Source of the DNA: Thermopolyspora sp040678635
GTDB lineage: Bacteria; Actinomycetota; Actinomycetes; Streptosporangiales; Streptosporangiaceae
Length of the DNA stretch: 64,000 nt
Assembly: GCF_040678635.1 (NCBI RefSeq)
Contig: NZ_JBFATZ010000019.1
Coordinates: 62,001-126,000 of the forward strand
Reading direction: 5' to 3'
The notes beneath the pieces were generated by a model, which was given only the letters and a program-made list of their open reading frames with translations, was not told the origin of the DNA and searched no databases. A program made the position numbers and the translations under genes. This document shows, piece by piece, positions 17,187 through 26,523 of the stretch (position 1 is the first letter of the stretch; each line of letters begins with the position of its first letter).

Positions 17187-20100
17187 CGAGTCTGCGTCAA
17201 CTCGCCACGCAGATCGCGTGTGCGTTCTCCGAGGAATTCTTCGGATTCTCAGGCACCGATGGCCGCACGGTCGTGCCCTTGGACCAGGCTGGTCTGATCG
17301 CCTCGGGCAGGCTGGATCTGTGGTCGGATTGGCCCAACCAGCCCGAGAACACCCAGCGCCTAGTGGGGCAGTTCCTGCGGCTACGCCACAACGAACTCGG
17401 CTCGCCCCGACGCTTCCTCGAAGCGGCCCGGGCACTGCGCCACGACCCGAACAGCCCTTACGAAGTACCCGACGAAGTTCCCGACAACGCGGTCACCCAT
17501 GTGATCGCCCGGCACGGCCAGCATCCCCTGGATCTCGCCGAGCGCCTGCTTGAGGAGGCCGAGACCAAGTACTTGCAGAGTCGGCGTCCGTTGCCGGTGG
17601 CCGGTCCGGGCCGTTGGAGCTTCGGCTGGCGGGGCGAATCGACGGTCGAACTACCGATCACCGTGCGCGGGGCCACTGTCGCTCCCGTCGCGTTGGACAC
17701 GGCAGCGAAGCTGGACACCGTCAAGGTCGGCCTTACCGACCTCAAGGCGCTGGCGAACGAACTGACGAAGGCTTCAGGCACCTCACCGTGGCAAAGCAGC
17801 CTCATCGAGGAACTCTTCAGCAAGCTGCGCGACGTCGAGGACCTGCCCGTGACCGAGTTGCTTTTGCGGGCGGGCGGAATCCGGTTGTTCAATGCCCCAA
17901 CAGGAGTCGGCAAGAGCGTATTGACCCGGCTACTGGCGATCCATCTGGCCCGCCAGGGCATCCCTGTGGCCATCGTGGTGGGCACCATCCACGAGGCACT
18001 CACCACCGCCGAGAAGATCGCCTATGAGGAGGACAACGCACGAAACCTGACCCAGGGGATCGAAGAAGACCTCGCTGCCCTGGCTGTGCCCGCCCGGTGC
18101 GTGGCTTTGGTGTCCCCACGCAGGCTGGATGAGAAGGCCACCCAAGCGGCCGAGCGCGGTGAGTGGGACCGCTTCGACCGGCTCGGCTATGGCTGCAGCC
18201 TGCCTGCTCTCATAGTCGACGGCCCACCGCCGACCGCACCCGACGAGCCCTGCACCTCCCTGCGTGTCCGACCCGCCTCCGGTGAACAGGAGACCACCCC
18301 CACCGCGAAGGGTAGGCGGGGCAAGCCCGAGGCCAACCAGCGGCACGCCTGTCCTTTCCTTGGCGCCTGCGGGCGGCACCGGGGATTCCACGAGGCCGCG
18401 GCAGCCGACATCATCGTCACCAACCACCACAACCTAACCCACGGGACAGTGCCGGTCCCCGTGCGAATCGACGGCATCGATCACGGCCGCATGCCGCTGC
18501 TGGAATTTCTCATGCGTCGCTGCCCGGTGCTGATTATCGACGAGATCGACCTGCTGCAGAGCAACATGTTCGACACCGGGGCCAAGCAGCTCGCGCTGGC
18601 CGCGAGCGGCGGCCAGCCTGAGCTGCCCTTGGCCCAACTCGATACCCAACGCACGATGCTGCTACCCGCTGAGGACCGCGAAGTCCTCCCTGCGCTGTCA
18701 CGCACCCGGTTTCTGGCCGATCAGTTCCTCAACTACGTGCTGGAACAGGACCTGTGGTTGGAGACCGACCCTGATCGCCCCGGCTCCGGATGGCACGTCC
18801 CCGGCTCCAACGACCGCATGCTGCTGCAGGCCCTGTTCGGGATCGATGACGTCGCCGACGGAGTTGCCCCGGAGATCTACGAACAGTTCAACGCCCTGTT
18901 CCCGGATACCCGCGAGGTCAACGGTGGCACTCCACCCCGCAAGATGCGCAAGGTCGCCACCCTGCTGCGCTCGGTTGTGAGCAACGACACCGGCCAGGAC
19001 CGGATCAGGGAGGTCAAGCACAGCCTGCACCGCACTTTGACCCGACGCGTCCGGGACGCGAACGTACGCCGCGACGTGGTCAACGCCCTGCTGGTACGAA
19101 CCTGGCTCGGCGCGCTGCACCAGTCGCTGACCCGGCTGACCTTCGCGGTCAGCTCACCGGGCATCGAACTTCCGGCTGCTCGCGTGCTCGCCGAGAAGCT
19201 TGGCACCTTCGTCCAGCACGCCACCATCCCCTACGGCCCCCTGGGGTATTTGCTGTTCGGGTTCCGCGTGGACAAGGTGACCGACCCCTACCCACAGGGC
19301 AAACTGTCCGTGCAGGCCATCGCCGGCGATCCGCACACCACCGTAACGCAGTTGGGCGGCACGGTGGCCTTGGCCACCGCGGGGGTGCAACGCATCGTCC
19401 TAGGCTTGTCAGCCACGGCATTTTTTCCCGGCGCCGCCCGCGAGCACATCAAGGCTGAGATCACCTACGCGATGACCGACGCCGCACCAGGCGCGTTCAC
19501 TACCCGCGCGGGCAAGGCTCTGGACGAGGAGTTCCAGGCCATCCACATCGGCGGCCGGTCCGAATCCCAAAAGCCCGACGCTATCCGCGACCTCGGCAAG
19601 ACCCTGTGGGATCAGCATCTGGACCGGCACCTACGCAGGCTTGCTGAAACCGAACCCGACCGGGAACTGTGCATGCTGGTCGGCAACTCCTACAAACAGG
19701 CCGCCCTGCTTGGCGCGGGGATCGCCTCTCACGTCAGCGATCCGAGCTGGGTTGCCGTCGTCGTGCCCAAGGACCAGCGGCCCACCTCGGTGGCGCTGCC
19801 TCCCGGGGTGGTGCGCGTGACCGTCGACGACCTCGAGTCGATGCCACGCGAATATCCCAACGTCAAGGTGTGCATCGCACCGTTGAGCCCGGTTGCGCGA
19901 GGGCTCAACATCCTGGTCCCTGGAGACCAGCGTTCCGCCCTGGCATCGGTCTGGGTGTGTGTGCGGCCACCGACGCAGCTCACCGACTCGGCGGAGATGT
20001 TCGCCAGCGTCAACTCGTATGCCCTCGATGTTGGCATGCCCGGCCCCGACCCTGCCGCCGTGCTGGCCGAACAGCGCCAGGCCGCGTTTTCCCGGCTATT

Positions 20101-20419
20101 CCACATTCTGACCAGCGACCCTCGGTTCAGCCGGCTCAGCCGAGTCCTGAAAGCCGAAGCCGTCGCAGGGATGCTCGTCGACCTGATCCAACTCGCCGGA
20201 CGCGCCCGCCGCGGCGGCACTACGGTCGAGTTGTATCTGGTCGATGGAGCCTTCCACGACCCGAAATTCGGCAGCGATCTGCCCGGGCTGCTGCGCTTCT
20301 ACTACGACAACCTCACTCCCGAACATCAGCGAGCCCTACGCCGCATCTATGGCTCCACGCTGGCGTCCTGGCTCGACTTCGCCGGAATCGACCACAACCG
20401 CGAGGACGACAACCGATGA
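17183..20419 (+). CDS. pPIWI-RE-associated DinG/XPD-type helicase
   Basis: 1078 residues from GTG 17183, overlapping the upstream TGA (GTGA); GTG 17177 is an alternative two codons earlier. Walker A is APTGVGKS (Lys244) and Walker B is IIDEID (Asp453, Glu454). Between them are four cysteines (GCSLPAL, EPCTSL, HACPF, GACGRH), placed as in the Fe-S domain of XPD/DinG helicases. The C-terminal half has the second RecA domain with VLGLSATAFFPG and IQLAGRARRGG (motif VI). Helicases of this type are the invariant second gene of pPIWI-RE islands. Its stop overlaps the PIWI gene start (ATGA), indicating one transcript. It is expected to unwind DNA or R-loops for the PIWI protein. Confidence 0.85.
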   Translation: MTSLRQLATQIACAFSEEFFGFSGTDGRTVVPLDQAGLIASGRLDLWSDWPNQPENTQRLVGQFLRLRHNELGSPRRFLEAARALRHDPNSPYEVPDEVPDNAVTHVIARHGQHPLDLAERLLEEAETKYLQSRRPLPVAGPGRWSFGWRGESTVELPITVRGATVAPVALDTAAKLDTVKVGLTDLKALANELTKASGTSPWQSSLIEELFSKLRDVEDLPVTELLLRAGGIRLFNAPTGVGKSVLTRLLAIHLARQGIPVAIVVGTIHEALTTAEKIAYEEDNARNLTQGIEEDLAALAVPARCVALVSPRRLDEKATQAAERGEWDRFDRLGYGCSLPALIVDGPPPTAPDEPCTSLRVRPASGEQETTPTAKGRRGKPEANQRHACPFLGACGRHRGFHEAAAADIIVTNHHNLTHGTVPVPVRIDGIDHGRMPLLEFLMRRCPVLIIDEIDLLQSNMFDTGAKQLALAASGGQPELPLAQLDTQRTMLLPAEDREVLPALSRTRFLADQFLNYVLEQDLWLETDPDRPGSGWHVPGSNDRMLLQALFGIDDVADGVAPEIYEQFNALFPDTREVNGGTPPRKMRKVATLLRSVVSNDTGQDRIREVKHSLHRTLTRRVRDANVRRDVVNALLVRTWLGALHQSLTRLTFAVSSPGIELPAARVLAEKLGTFVQHATIPYGPLGYLLFGFRVDKVTDPYPQGKLSVQAIAGDPHTTVTQLGGTVALATAGVQRIVLGLSATAFFPGAAREHIKAEITYAMTDAAPGAFTTRAGKALDEEFQAIHIGGRSESQKPDAIRDLGKTLWDQHLDRHLRRLAETEPDRELCMLVGNSYKQAALLGAGIASHVSDPSWVAVVVPKDQRPTSVALPPGVVRVTVDDLESMPREYPNVKVCIAPLSPVARGLNILVPGDQRSALASVWVCVRPPTQLTDSAEMFASVNSYALDVGMPGPDPAAVLAEQRQAAFSRLFHILTSDPRFSRLSRVLKAEAVAGMLVDLIQLAGRARRGGTTVELYLVDGAFHDPKFGSDLPGLLRFYYDNLTPEHQRALRRIYGSTLASWLDFAGIDHNREDDNR

Positions 20420-23190
20420 CCACGGGCGACGACGAACTGCACCTCCTGGCCTACCCCCTGACCCGCGAACTGCACGGGGTGGTATACCTCCACCGCTTCC
20501 CCGAACGGGCCCGCGACGTGTGGAGCGACCTGCTCGACCGTTACCGCGACATCACCGGATCCCGAGGCAACCTGCCCTACTCCGGCCTGGCCACCGCCCT
20601 GCGCGCCATCGGACATAGCAGCGTCAACCTCTTCCCGACCAGTCGCAACGACCCACCTCGGCAGATGATCAGCCGCCGGAGACTCGACAGCCGGGACATT
20701 CACGACGCCATGGTCCTGTGGGAACAGGCCCTGCTCAGGGTTCCCGACGACGAAATCAGCTTTTCCTACAACAGTGAGCTGGCCGAACTGCTCGCCGACA
20801 TCGAGCCCGACGAAGTCCAACTGGCCAAGGAGATCAAGCACATCGGCGATCAGCCCGACGCGGCCAACTGGGTGTACGACGCAGCAACCTGGGAAGTTGC
20901 CCAGCAACTGTCCGCCAGCATCTGGAAGGTCGACGACCAAGACGTCACCTTCCGCGCCGACACCGACGGCAACCTGCTGGTCTGGGACAACGACCTTCTA
21001 TGGACCGGTCACTGGGACAACGACGAGGACAACCCGTCCTATGCTGCGCTGCGCGTGCAACTGATGATGAAGACGCTGCCCTCGATGCGGGATCCGGTCG
21101 TAGTCGTCGACCCCTCTGTATCGAGGCTGAGCCGCTGGCTCAACTCCTCGCGCACCGCCTGGCTTGCCCAGCGTTCGGCACAAGATCCGCTGCTAGCTCT
21201 GACCCTCGAAGGGCGAGGCCCAGCAACACGAATCGAACGCACCAGCGACATCGCCCTCGCCGTATGGGCCCGGCTCGGCGGCGAACACCTGATCCGACCA
21301 GAAGACCACAACCTGACCGGTGTTCCCGGCAGGCTGCGCGCCCTAGTGCCGAATTCCGTCCGCTTCCCGATCGGCCGCGGCGTCGGAATGTACACCATCC
21401 GTGAGCTCAGCAGGCACCTGTCTGACGTTCTGGGCGTACCCAACATCATCGCCCGCAACGTCGCCGGCCACCGATTCCCCAAAAACACGCGGCGGAAGAC
21501 AACAGCGGGACGGGACACCGACCTGCTCGACGAAGCCGTCTTGCCCAAAATCATCAACGCATCAGGCTGCCAACGCCTTCGCATCCTCGTCCTCTACAGC
21601 CACCAACACACCCGCGCTCGACTGCAGCGGCTGCTGGCCTACCACTTCAACCGGCCAGACCTGGCTGACACCGGTATGCCGGAGGATCAAGCTGTAGCGA
21701 TCGGGGACCATGTCGAAATCCTCTTCCACCACGCCGCCAGACTGCTGGCCCACGGCGACCACTCCGGCCGAGCCGCCCTTCTCGCTGGCATTCGCCACCT
21801 GGACGCGCCAGACGGCACACGGGTCATGGCTCTGTGCGAGACCGAGTTCGACGCGCGCGCGTGGGCCGCCCAACGCAAGCAGTCCCGCAAGCCCGGCAGC
21901 ACGGTGGCCGACCCGGATTTGACCGACGCCAAGCATCCCGTCAACCGGCTGCTCGCCCAGCACAACGTCCTTGCGCAGTTCATCACCACCAAGCCCAAAC
22001 CGGGCCCCGAGCCCGCGGCCATGTTGGCCAGCGATACCGCGAAGAGTGCAGACACCGGCGAGGCGACCCCGATCACCGAGAACGGCGTCGAGGAGAACGA
22101 TCCACTCAGCAAGCTCGGCCTCTGCCTGAAGAAAGACCATGCGGGTCACAACGCCGTCGCCGACATGCTGCGCGCCGCCGGTCTGATCCATCCCCGTCTC
22201 GGTCAGGCACTCGCCTACGGCCGCTACGGGTTCAAGGAACCCATCGCGTTCGTTGGCCTGCACATTCGCGAGCAGCGCGGAGCACGGTGGAGTTCCGGGT
22301 CGCCCCGACTGAGCTGGTCACTGGTGGCGCTCATCCCCGACGGGGGACACTGGCGCACTATGGCATACCAGGCCAAGCGACACCCGCGCGGTGGAACGAC
22401 CGGATGGCAAGACTACTTCACCGCCAACACAGCATTCCGCTCGCACCCGCTACCCGAAGGCAAGCGCAAGGACCTCTCCCTCGTCGACAGCATCGACACC
22501 GCGCTCGGGCAACTCGAAGAGCACCTTGCCACCGCCAACGGCTACGTCCTACTGGTCTCCGGCGACAGTTCCCGCTCCCTATGGCCCCTGTTGGCCAACA
22601 AGAACCTTGACCTGCAGCCCGACTCGGCAGGACGCGTCAAAGACCGCCCAGCCCTTCCCGGCTTCACCCCCTCCACCGGACATCGTCCCCGAGCCATTGT
22701 CCGCGTCACCTCCGGCTCACGCGGCGTACCACGACCGGTCGAACTTCACAGCTTCAAGAACGAAAAGACGAAGAACGGGATTCAGGAGAAGAAACCCCAC
22801 ATCATCAAGACCACTGAGGGCCTGCACCAGCTCGACGGAGCCCGCAACACGTGGATCCTGTCGAACATTCCCCGCCAGTTCACCGGCAGCCGGAGACACA
22901 GCCGGGCAGGCGAGGACAGAACCCGGTGGACCGCCGACAATGAAGCTGGCCAGCACACCTGGTACGCCCACACGGCCACCGAAATCGTCGTCGTCGGCGC
23001 AGACGACGACCCGATTCGTTACGCCGTCGCCGCCGCCCGACTATGCGACCACGCCATTGCCTGGGACGGCCGCACCCAATACCCGGCACCCCTCCACCTG
23101 GCAGCCCAGATGGACAAGGACCACCCCGACTACCGACGCACCATCGATCCCGATGAGGAGATCGAACTCGACGAACTCAACGACGCCTGA
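20416..23190 (+). CDS. pPIWI-RE family PIWI-domain protein
   Basis: 924 residues from ATG 20416 in an ATGA overlap with the helicase; the longer frame back to 19669 is a shadow. The N-terminal region (about 1-330) has no recognised motif. A MID-like part includes LRILVLYSHQHTRARLQRLL. The C-terminal RNase H-fold region has GFKEPIAFVGLHIREQRG, RLSWSLVALIPDG, GYVLLVSGDSSRSLWPLL and the end DGRTQYPAPLHLAAQM, which resembles the PIWI C-terminus. Family assignment rests on these and on the REase-helicase-PIWI order, diagnostic of pPIWI-RE systems. Such proteins are predicted nucleic-acid-guided effectors of inter-genomic conflict. I did not verify each catalytic residue. Confidence 0.8.
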   Translation: MTTGDDELHLLAYPLTRELHGVVYLHRFPERARDVWSDLLDRYRDITGSRGNLPYSGLATALRAIGHSSVNLFPTSRNDPPRQMISRRRLDSRDIHDAMVLWEQALLRVPDDEISFSYNSELAELLADIEPDEVQLAKEIKHIGDQPDAANWVYDAATWEVAQQLSASIWKVDDQDVTFRADTDGNLLVWDNDLLWTGHWDNDEDNPSYAALRVQLMMKTLPSMRDPVVVVDPSVSRLSRWLNSSRTAWLAQRSAQDPLLALTLEGRGPATRIERTSDIALAVWARLGGEHLIRPEDHNLTGVPGRLRALVPNSVRFPIGRGVGMYTIRELSRHLSDVLGVPNIIARNVAGHRFPKNTRRKTTAGRDTDLLDEAVLPKIINASGCQRLRILVLYSHQHTRARLQRLLAYHFNRPDLADTGMPEDQAVAIGDHVEILFHHAARLLAHGDHSGRAALLAGIRHLDAPDGTRVMALCETEFDARAWAAQRKQSRKPGSTVADPDLTDAKHPVNRLLAQHNVLAQFITTKPKPGPEPAAMLASDTAKSADTGEATPITENGVEENDPLSKLGLCLKKDHAGHNAVADMLRAAGLIHPRLGQALAYGRYGFKEPIAFVGLHIREQRGARWSSGSPRLSWSLVALIPDGGHWRTMAYQAKRHPRGGTTGWQDYFTANTAFRSHPLPEGKRKDLSLVDSIDTALGQLEEHLATANGYVLLVSGDSSRSLWPLLANKNLDLQPDSAGRVKDRPALPGFTPSTGHRPRAIVRVTSGSRGVPRPVELHSFKNEKTKNGIQEKKPHIIKTTEGLHQLDGARNTWILSNIPRQFTGSRRHSRAGEDRTRWTADNEAGQHTWYAHTATEIVVVGADDDPIRYAVAAARLCDHAIAWDGRTQYPAPLHLAAQMDKDHPDYRRTIDPDEEIELDELNDA

Positions 23191-23228
23191 AGGCCCTGGT
23201 CTGCCCCGGGTTCCGTGGAGTCGGATTT

Positions 23229-23980
23229 GTGGATCTCTCATACCACGGTGATCGTGTTCTCGAACTCTATGCGGGCTCAGCATGCCCAGACTGCCATGAG
23301 GGCGAGCTGGGTGACCACTTCGCCAGCCACGCCACCGACAGTCCCTATAACGCCCATACCGACCGCCCTGCCAGCTCGCCCTCGCCGGCGATGTCACCGG
23401 GCTGCGTGTCCTCGACGTCGGCTGCGGCGCCGGGCACTACATCGTCGAGTTGCGCACACGGGGCGCGGCCGAAGTGGTCGGCATCGAGGGCAGCCAGACG
23501 CTTCTCGACCACGCCCGCGAGCGAATCAACGGCGACGCCGCGGTGACGTTGATTCGTCACGACCTCGAAGATCCGCTCGCCTTCCTTGCCGACGGCTCGT
23601 TCGACCTGGTGGTCATGGCCTTGGTGTACCACGACATCGAGGCCCGTGGACAGTTGCTGACCGAACTGCACCGCGTGCTGCGCCCAGGCGGCAGGCTGCT
23701 GGTGTCCACGACGCACCCGACCGCCGACTGGACCTACTTCGGCGGCTCCTATTTCGACGAGATCCGGGTCGAGTTGCCCATCAACGATGGCGCCATGACC
23801 ATCTCCTACCGTCGCATAACCGTTCAGACGTTCCTGAACGAGCTACTGGACGCCGGATTCGTCCTAGAGCGCGTGGTCGAGCCACGCGCCACGGAGGAGG
23901 CCCGCCGCATCGACGAGCGCCGTTATCTCAAGACCCAGCAGGCGCCGTCCTTCCTCGCCGTCAGGATGCGGAAGATCTAG
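23229..23980 (+). pseudogene. Class I SAM methyltransferase, frameshifted
   Basis: The first frame (GTG 23229) gives DHFASHATDSPYNAHTDRPA, the N-terminal signature of an actinobacterial methyltransferase group. It is then lost near 23372. The protein continues in another frame as LALAGDVTGLRVLDVGCG (SAM motif I), AGHYIVELRTRGAAEVVGIEG, FDLVVMALVYHDI and LHRVLRPGGRLLVSTTHP, ending at 23980. Restoring one frame near 23372 gives a full protein of about 250 residues. It is a pseudogene or contains a sequencing error. It lies 39 bp after the PIWI gene in the same direction. Confidence 0.7.
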
Positions 23981-24197
23981 GGGCTGCCTCACCCGCCGAG
24001 GGGAGCCCTTCGTTCGAGTACCTGGCGGCGGCTGATGCGCCATCCCCGATCTGTGCGTACGGCGTGTCTTGATAGGTCACGCTTCCGCTCGTGCCGTCGG
24101 CGTTGATGCCGACCCCCTGGGACAGCGCACCAACGGTCCCATCGCTGTTCTCCGTGAGGACGATGTTGGTGACATGATGGCCGTGCATCGCGATCAA
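23961..24197 (-). CDS. Hypothetical small protein (uncertain)
   Basis: A 78-codon minus-strand frame, convergent with the methyltransferase remnant and overlapping its last 20 bases. The middle (HHVTNIVLTENSDGTVGALS, then DGTSGSVTYQDTPYAQIG) has a plausible beta-strand pattern unlike a shadow frame. The frame stays open upstream of ATG 24197 (QDRIAITELIAM), so the real start may be earlier. Family not recognised. It may be a remnant. Confidence 0.25.
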   Translation of the reverse strand: MIAMHGHHVTNIVLTENSDGTVGALSQGVGINADGTSGSVTYQDTPYAQIGDGASAAARYSNEGLPSAGEAAPRSSAS

Positions 24198-24426
24198 CTC
24201 GGTGATAGCGATGCGGTCCTGCGTCGCGCGCCCGCGCTGGAGTCTCGCTTCTGGCCGCCTCGCCGATGCTGAGGGTTACCGAACTGTCCCTCAGCGTTCC
24301 CCTTATCGCACCTGTCACGGTCACGGCGGCGCGCGTTTTGATGAAAGCAGCGCAGCAAGCGGCCCGACCCGATGCGCCCACCGCCATCCGGGGCCCCTGG
24401 CCGTCGTACGCATGGAGGTCCGCCCC

Positions 24427-24558
24427 ATGGCATTGACTGCTCCCTCCCCTTTGACGCGCGGCCGCCGAATGTGGCATCACCGGTCTGCCACCCATGGCGG
24501 CGTGCCGATGAACCCGTACGGCAACCATCGCAAAGATGAGTTCATACGGGGCGCGTGA
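24427..24558 (+). CDS. Short peptide ORF upstream of radical SAM gene (candidate precursor)
   Basis: ATG 24427 has GGAGG 8 bases upstream (in ATGGAGGTCC) and opens 43 codons: a basic N-terminal half and the tail GGVPMNPYGNHRKDEFIRGA. It is 259 bp upstream of, and in the same direction as, a SPASM-type radical SAM gene. Such genes often modify a nearby small peptide, and this is the best-placed short ORF with a ribosome site. There is no homology evidence, so it is only a candidate RiPP precursor. Confidence 0.2.
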   Translation: MALTAPSPLTRGRRMWHHRSATHGGVPMNPYGNHRKDEFIRGA

Positions 24559-24817
24559 GGTTCACTCCCACATGTGCGATGTGGGCCACACGGACGCCAG
24601 ACCCTGCCAACCCCTGCGGCCCGGCGGAACCGGCACCGCCCTCCAGGGCATGCTGCTACCACCTTCTCGCGCCCCACAGTCGAAGACACGACGCGTAGGA
24701 AGGGCCGCGCTCGCCACCTCGGCGCTGGCCCACAGGTGAGCCGCCGCACCGCCACTTGCACCGGCACCGTCCGCGCCAGCTGAAACGCACCGGCCGGCCC
24801 CCCGAAAAGAGACAGCC

Positions 24818-25921
24818 GTGAAGCGATCGCTCATTGTCGACACCCACGCCAGCTCCTGCTACTTCCGTACCACGGTCGAGGGCGACCAGCGCAAGGCGCT
24901 GGTTCAGATCACTGAGCGCTGCAACCTCCACTGCGCTCACTGCTTCGTGTCCTCCGGCGCCTGGGGCCAGGACATGCGATTGGAGGACCTCACTCGTACG
25001 GTGTTCCCGCGGTTGCTGCGCGCTCGCGTGCGGCGCATCACCTTGACCGGGGGCGAGCCGTTCGTCCACCCGGACATCCTGGAGATCTGCCGCGTGCTCG
25101 CCGATCTTGGGCTGCCGGTCGGGATCTGTACCAATGCCACCCAGACCAGCGGCGAGCAGATCGCCTACCTGGCCAGGCTCGGCAACGTCCACATCAACGT
25201 CAGCTTCGACGGCTTCCGGCCCGAAAGTCACGGCAGGTTCCGCGGCGACACCACCTGTTTCGCCACGACGTTGGCCACGACCCGCGCGTTCGCCCAGGCC
25301 GGGCTTCTTCAAGGGCTGCTGTCGACGCCCAACGCGCTCACCGATGTGGAAGAGTTCGCCGAGTTGTGCGCGTTCGCTGTCGAGGTCGGCGCCGAGTATG
25401 TACTGATGAACCCGCTGTCGCCTTTTGGTCGCGGGGTCAAAAGCCGCAACCGTCTGGCGGCCGGCGACGACACCATGCGCGCCATTCACGCGGTGACCGA
25501 GCGGTTCCGCGACCAAGGAATCGAGCTTGTGCACATCCGCTTCCCCAACGACACCAAGCCGCTGGGCGGCTGCGACGCCGGCAAACTCATCTACGTCTTC
25601 GCCGACGGCCTCACCGCCGTCTGCCCCTACCTGGTGTTCGCCGCCCGCACCCCTCAGTCCCGCTACAGCGACCGCGACTTTCTGGTGGGCAACGTCCTGC
25701 ACAGCGAGGTCGCCGACGCCCTGGATGGCTACGACGTGGCCGGCACGCTCGGCATGGGCGCCAACCCCACCTGCCGCGGCTGCCCAATGAATAGCATCTG
25801 CGGCAAGGGTTGCCCCGCCGCGGTGATCGCCCAAGGGCAGCGCATAGGTGACGTCGATGCCGCGCAGTGCCCCCGCACCGAGCGGCCACTGCTGCAGATC
25901 GCCACCCGGCCGCTGTCATGA
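24818..25921 (+). CDS. Radical SAM/SPASM domain protein
   Basis: 367 residues from ATG 24818 (AAAAGAGACAG upstream). The radical SAM cluster motif is C35-NLH-C39-AH-C42, followed by LTGGEPFVHPDIL (SAM-binding GGE) and the HINVSFDGF strand. The C-terminus has the auxiliary-cluster cysteines of a SPASM/twitch domain: GGCDAGK, AVCPYL, TCRGCPMNSICGKGC and AAQCP. SPASM enzymes commonly modify peptides. It overlaps the dTMP-kinase-like gene by 4 bases and starts a three-gene operon. The auxiliary-cluster cysteines argue against a viperin, despite the nucleotide-kinase neighbour. The substrate is unknown. Confidence 0.85.
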   Translation: MKRSLIVDTHASSCYFRTTVEGDQRKALVQITERCNLHCAHCFVSSGAWGQDMRLEDLTRTVFPRLLRARVRRITLTGGEPFVHPDILEICRVLADLGLPVGICTNATQTSGEQIAYLARLGNVHINVSFDGFRPESHGRFRGDTTCFATTLATTRAFAQAGLLQGLLSTPNALTDVEEFAELCAFAVEVGAEYVLMNPLSPFGRGVKSRNRLAAGDDTMRAIHAVTERFRDQGIELVHIRFPNDTKPLGGCDAGKLIYVFADGLTAVCPYLVFAARTPQSRYSDRDFLVGNVLHSEVADALDGYDVAGTLGMGANPTCRGCPMNSICGKGCPAAVIAQGQRIGDVDAAQCPRTERPLLQIATRPLS

Positions 25922-26523
25922 CCGGCGGTGTGTTCCTGGTCGTGGAAGGCCCCAACAGCGTCGGCAAGACCACGACCACCAGCCTGCTGGCCAGACGACT
26001 GCGCGCGTACGGCAGGGCCGTCCATGTCACCAGCGAGCCATCACGGTCCCAACTGGGGCGGCTCATCCGCGCGAGCGAGTCCACGCTGTCAGGCCGGGCG
26101 CTGGCCCTGGCGGTGGCCGCCGACCGCTACCACCACGTCGACACCGAAATCCTCCCGGCGCTGGAGGCCGGGCACGTGGTCATCAGCGACCGATATGTGC
26201 ACTCATCGTTGGTGCTGCAACGCCTCGACGGCCTGCCACTAGAAGAAATCTGGCAATACAACGCTCACGTGCCACCCGCGTCCCTATCCTTTTACCTGCA
26301 CCACGCGCCCCAGACGCTGCGGCAGCGGCTCGGCGAACGCCCGCAGCTGTCGCGATTGGAGCGCGACGGCTCGCCGGAGCGGGAGCTGGCTCTGTACGAG
26401 GAGGCGTTCGACTTCCTGCGCAGGCGCGGCTGGCGCCAGGAACGGATCGACTGCCGCGGCCTCGACCCCGATGGGGTGGTGGCGATGCTCCTGCACCACG
26501 TGGATCGGCTCACAACGGCATGA
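25918..26523 (+). CDS. Thymidylate kinase-like P-loop NMP kinase
   Basis: 201 residues; ATG 25918 overlaps the radical SAM stop (ATGA). The P-loop is EGPNSVGKTT (Lys17), then the TSEPSRSQLG element, ALAVAADRYHH and VVISDRYVHSSL (DRY motif), the layout of bacterial dTMP kinases. The lid region has RERP/QLSRLERDG. The length is typical of Tmk. A chromosomal tmk elsewhere would make this a dedicated paralogue serving the cluster, perhaps phosphorylating a modified nucleotide. That role is inferred only from context. Confidence 0.75.
   Translation: MTGGVFLVVEGPNSVGKTTTTSLLARRLRAYGRAVHVTSEPSRSQLGRLIRASESTLSGRALALAVAADRYHHVDTEILPALEAGHVVISDRYVHSSLVLQRLDGLPLEEIWQYNAHVPPASLSFYLHHAPQTLRQRLGERPQLSRLERDGSPERELALYEEAFDFLRRRGWRQERIDCRGLDPDGVVAMLLHHVDRLTTA

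Noticed and set aside
19669..20415. Upstream extension of the PIWI gene frame
   Set aside because: This segment lies inside the helicase gene in another frame; ATG 20416 in an ATGA overlap gives the normal start.
24818..25921. Prokaryotic viperin
   Set aside because: Although it pairs with a nucleotide kinase, the protein has SPASM-type auxiliary cysteines in its C-terminus, and its cluster motif context CNLHCAHC lacks the viperin FCF-type extension.
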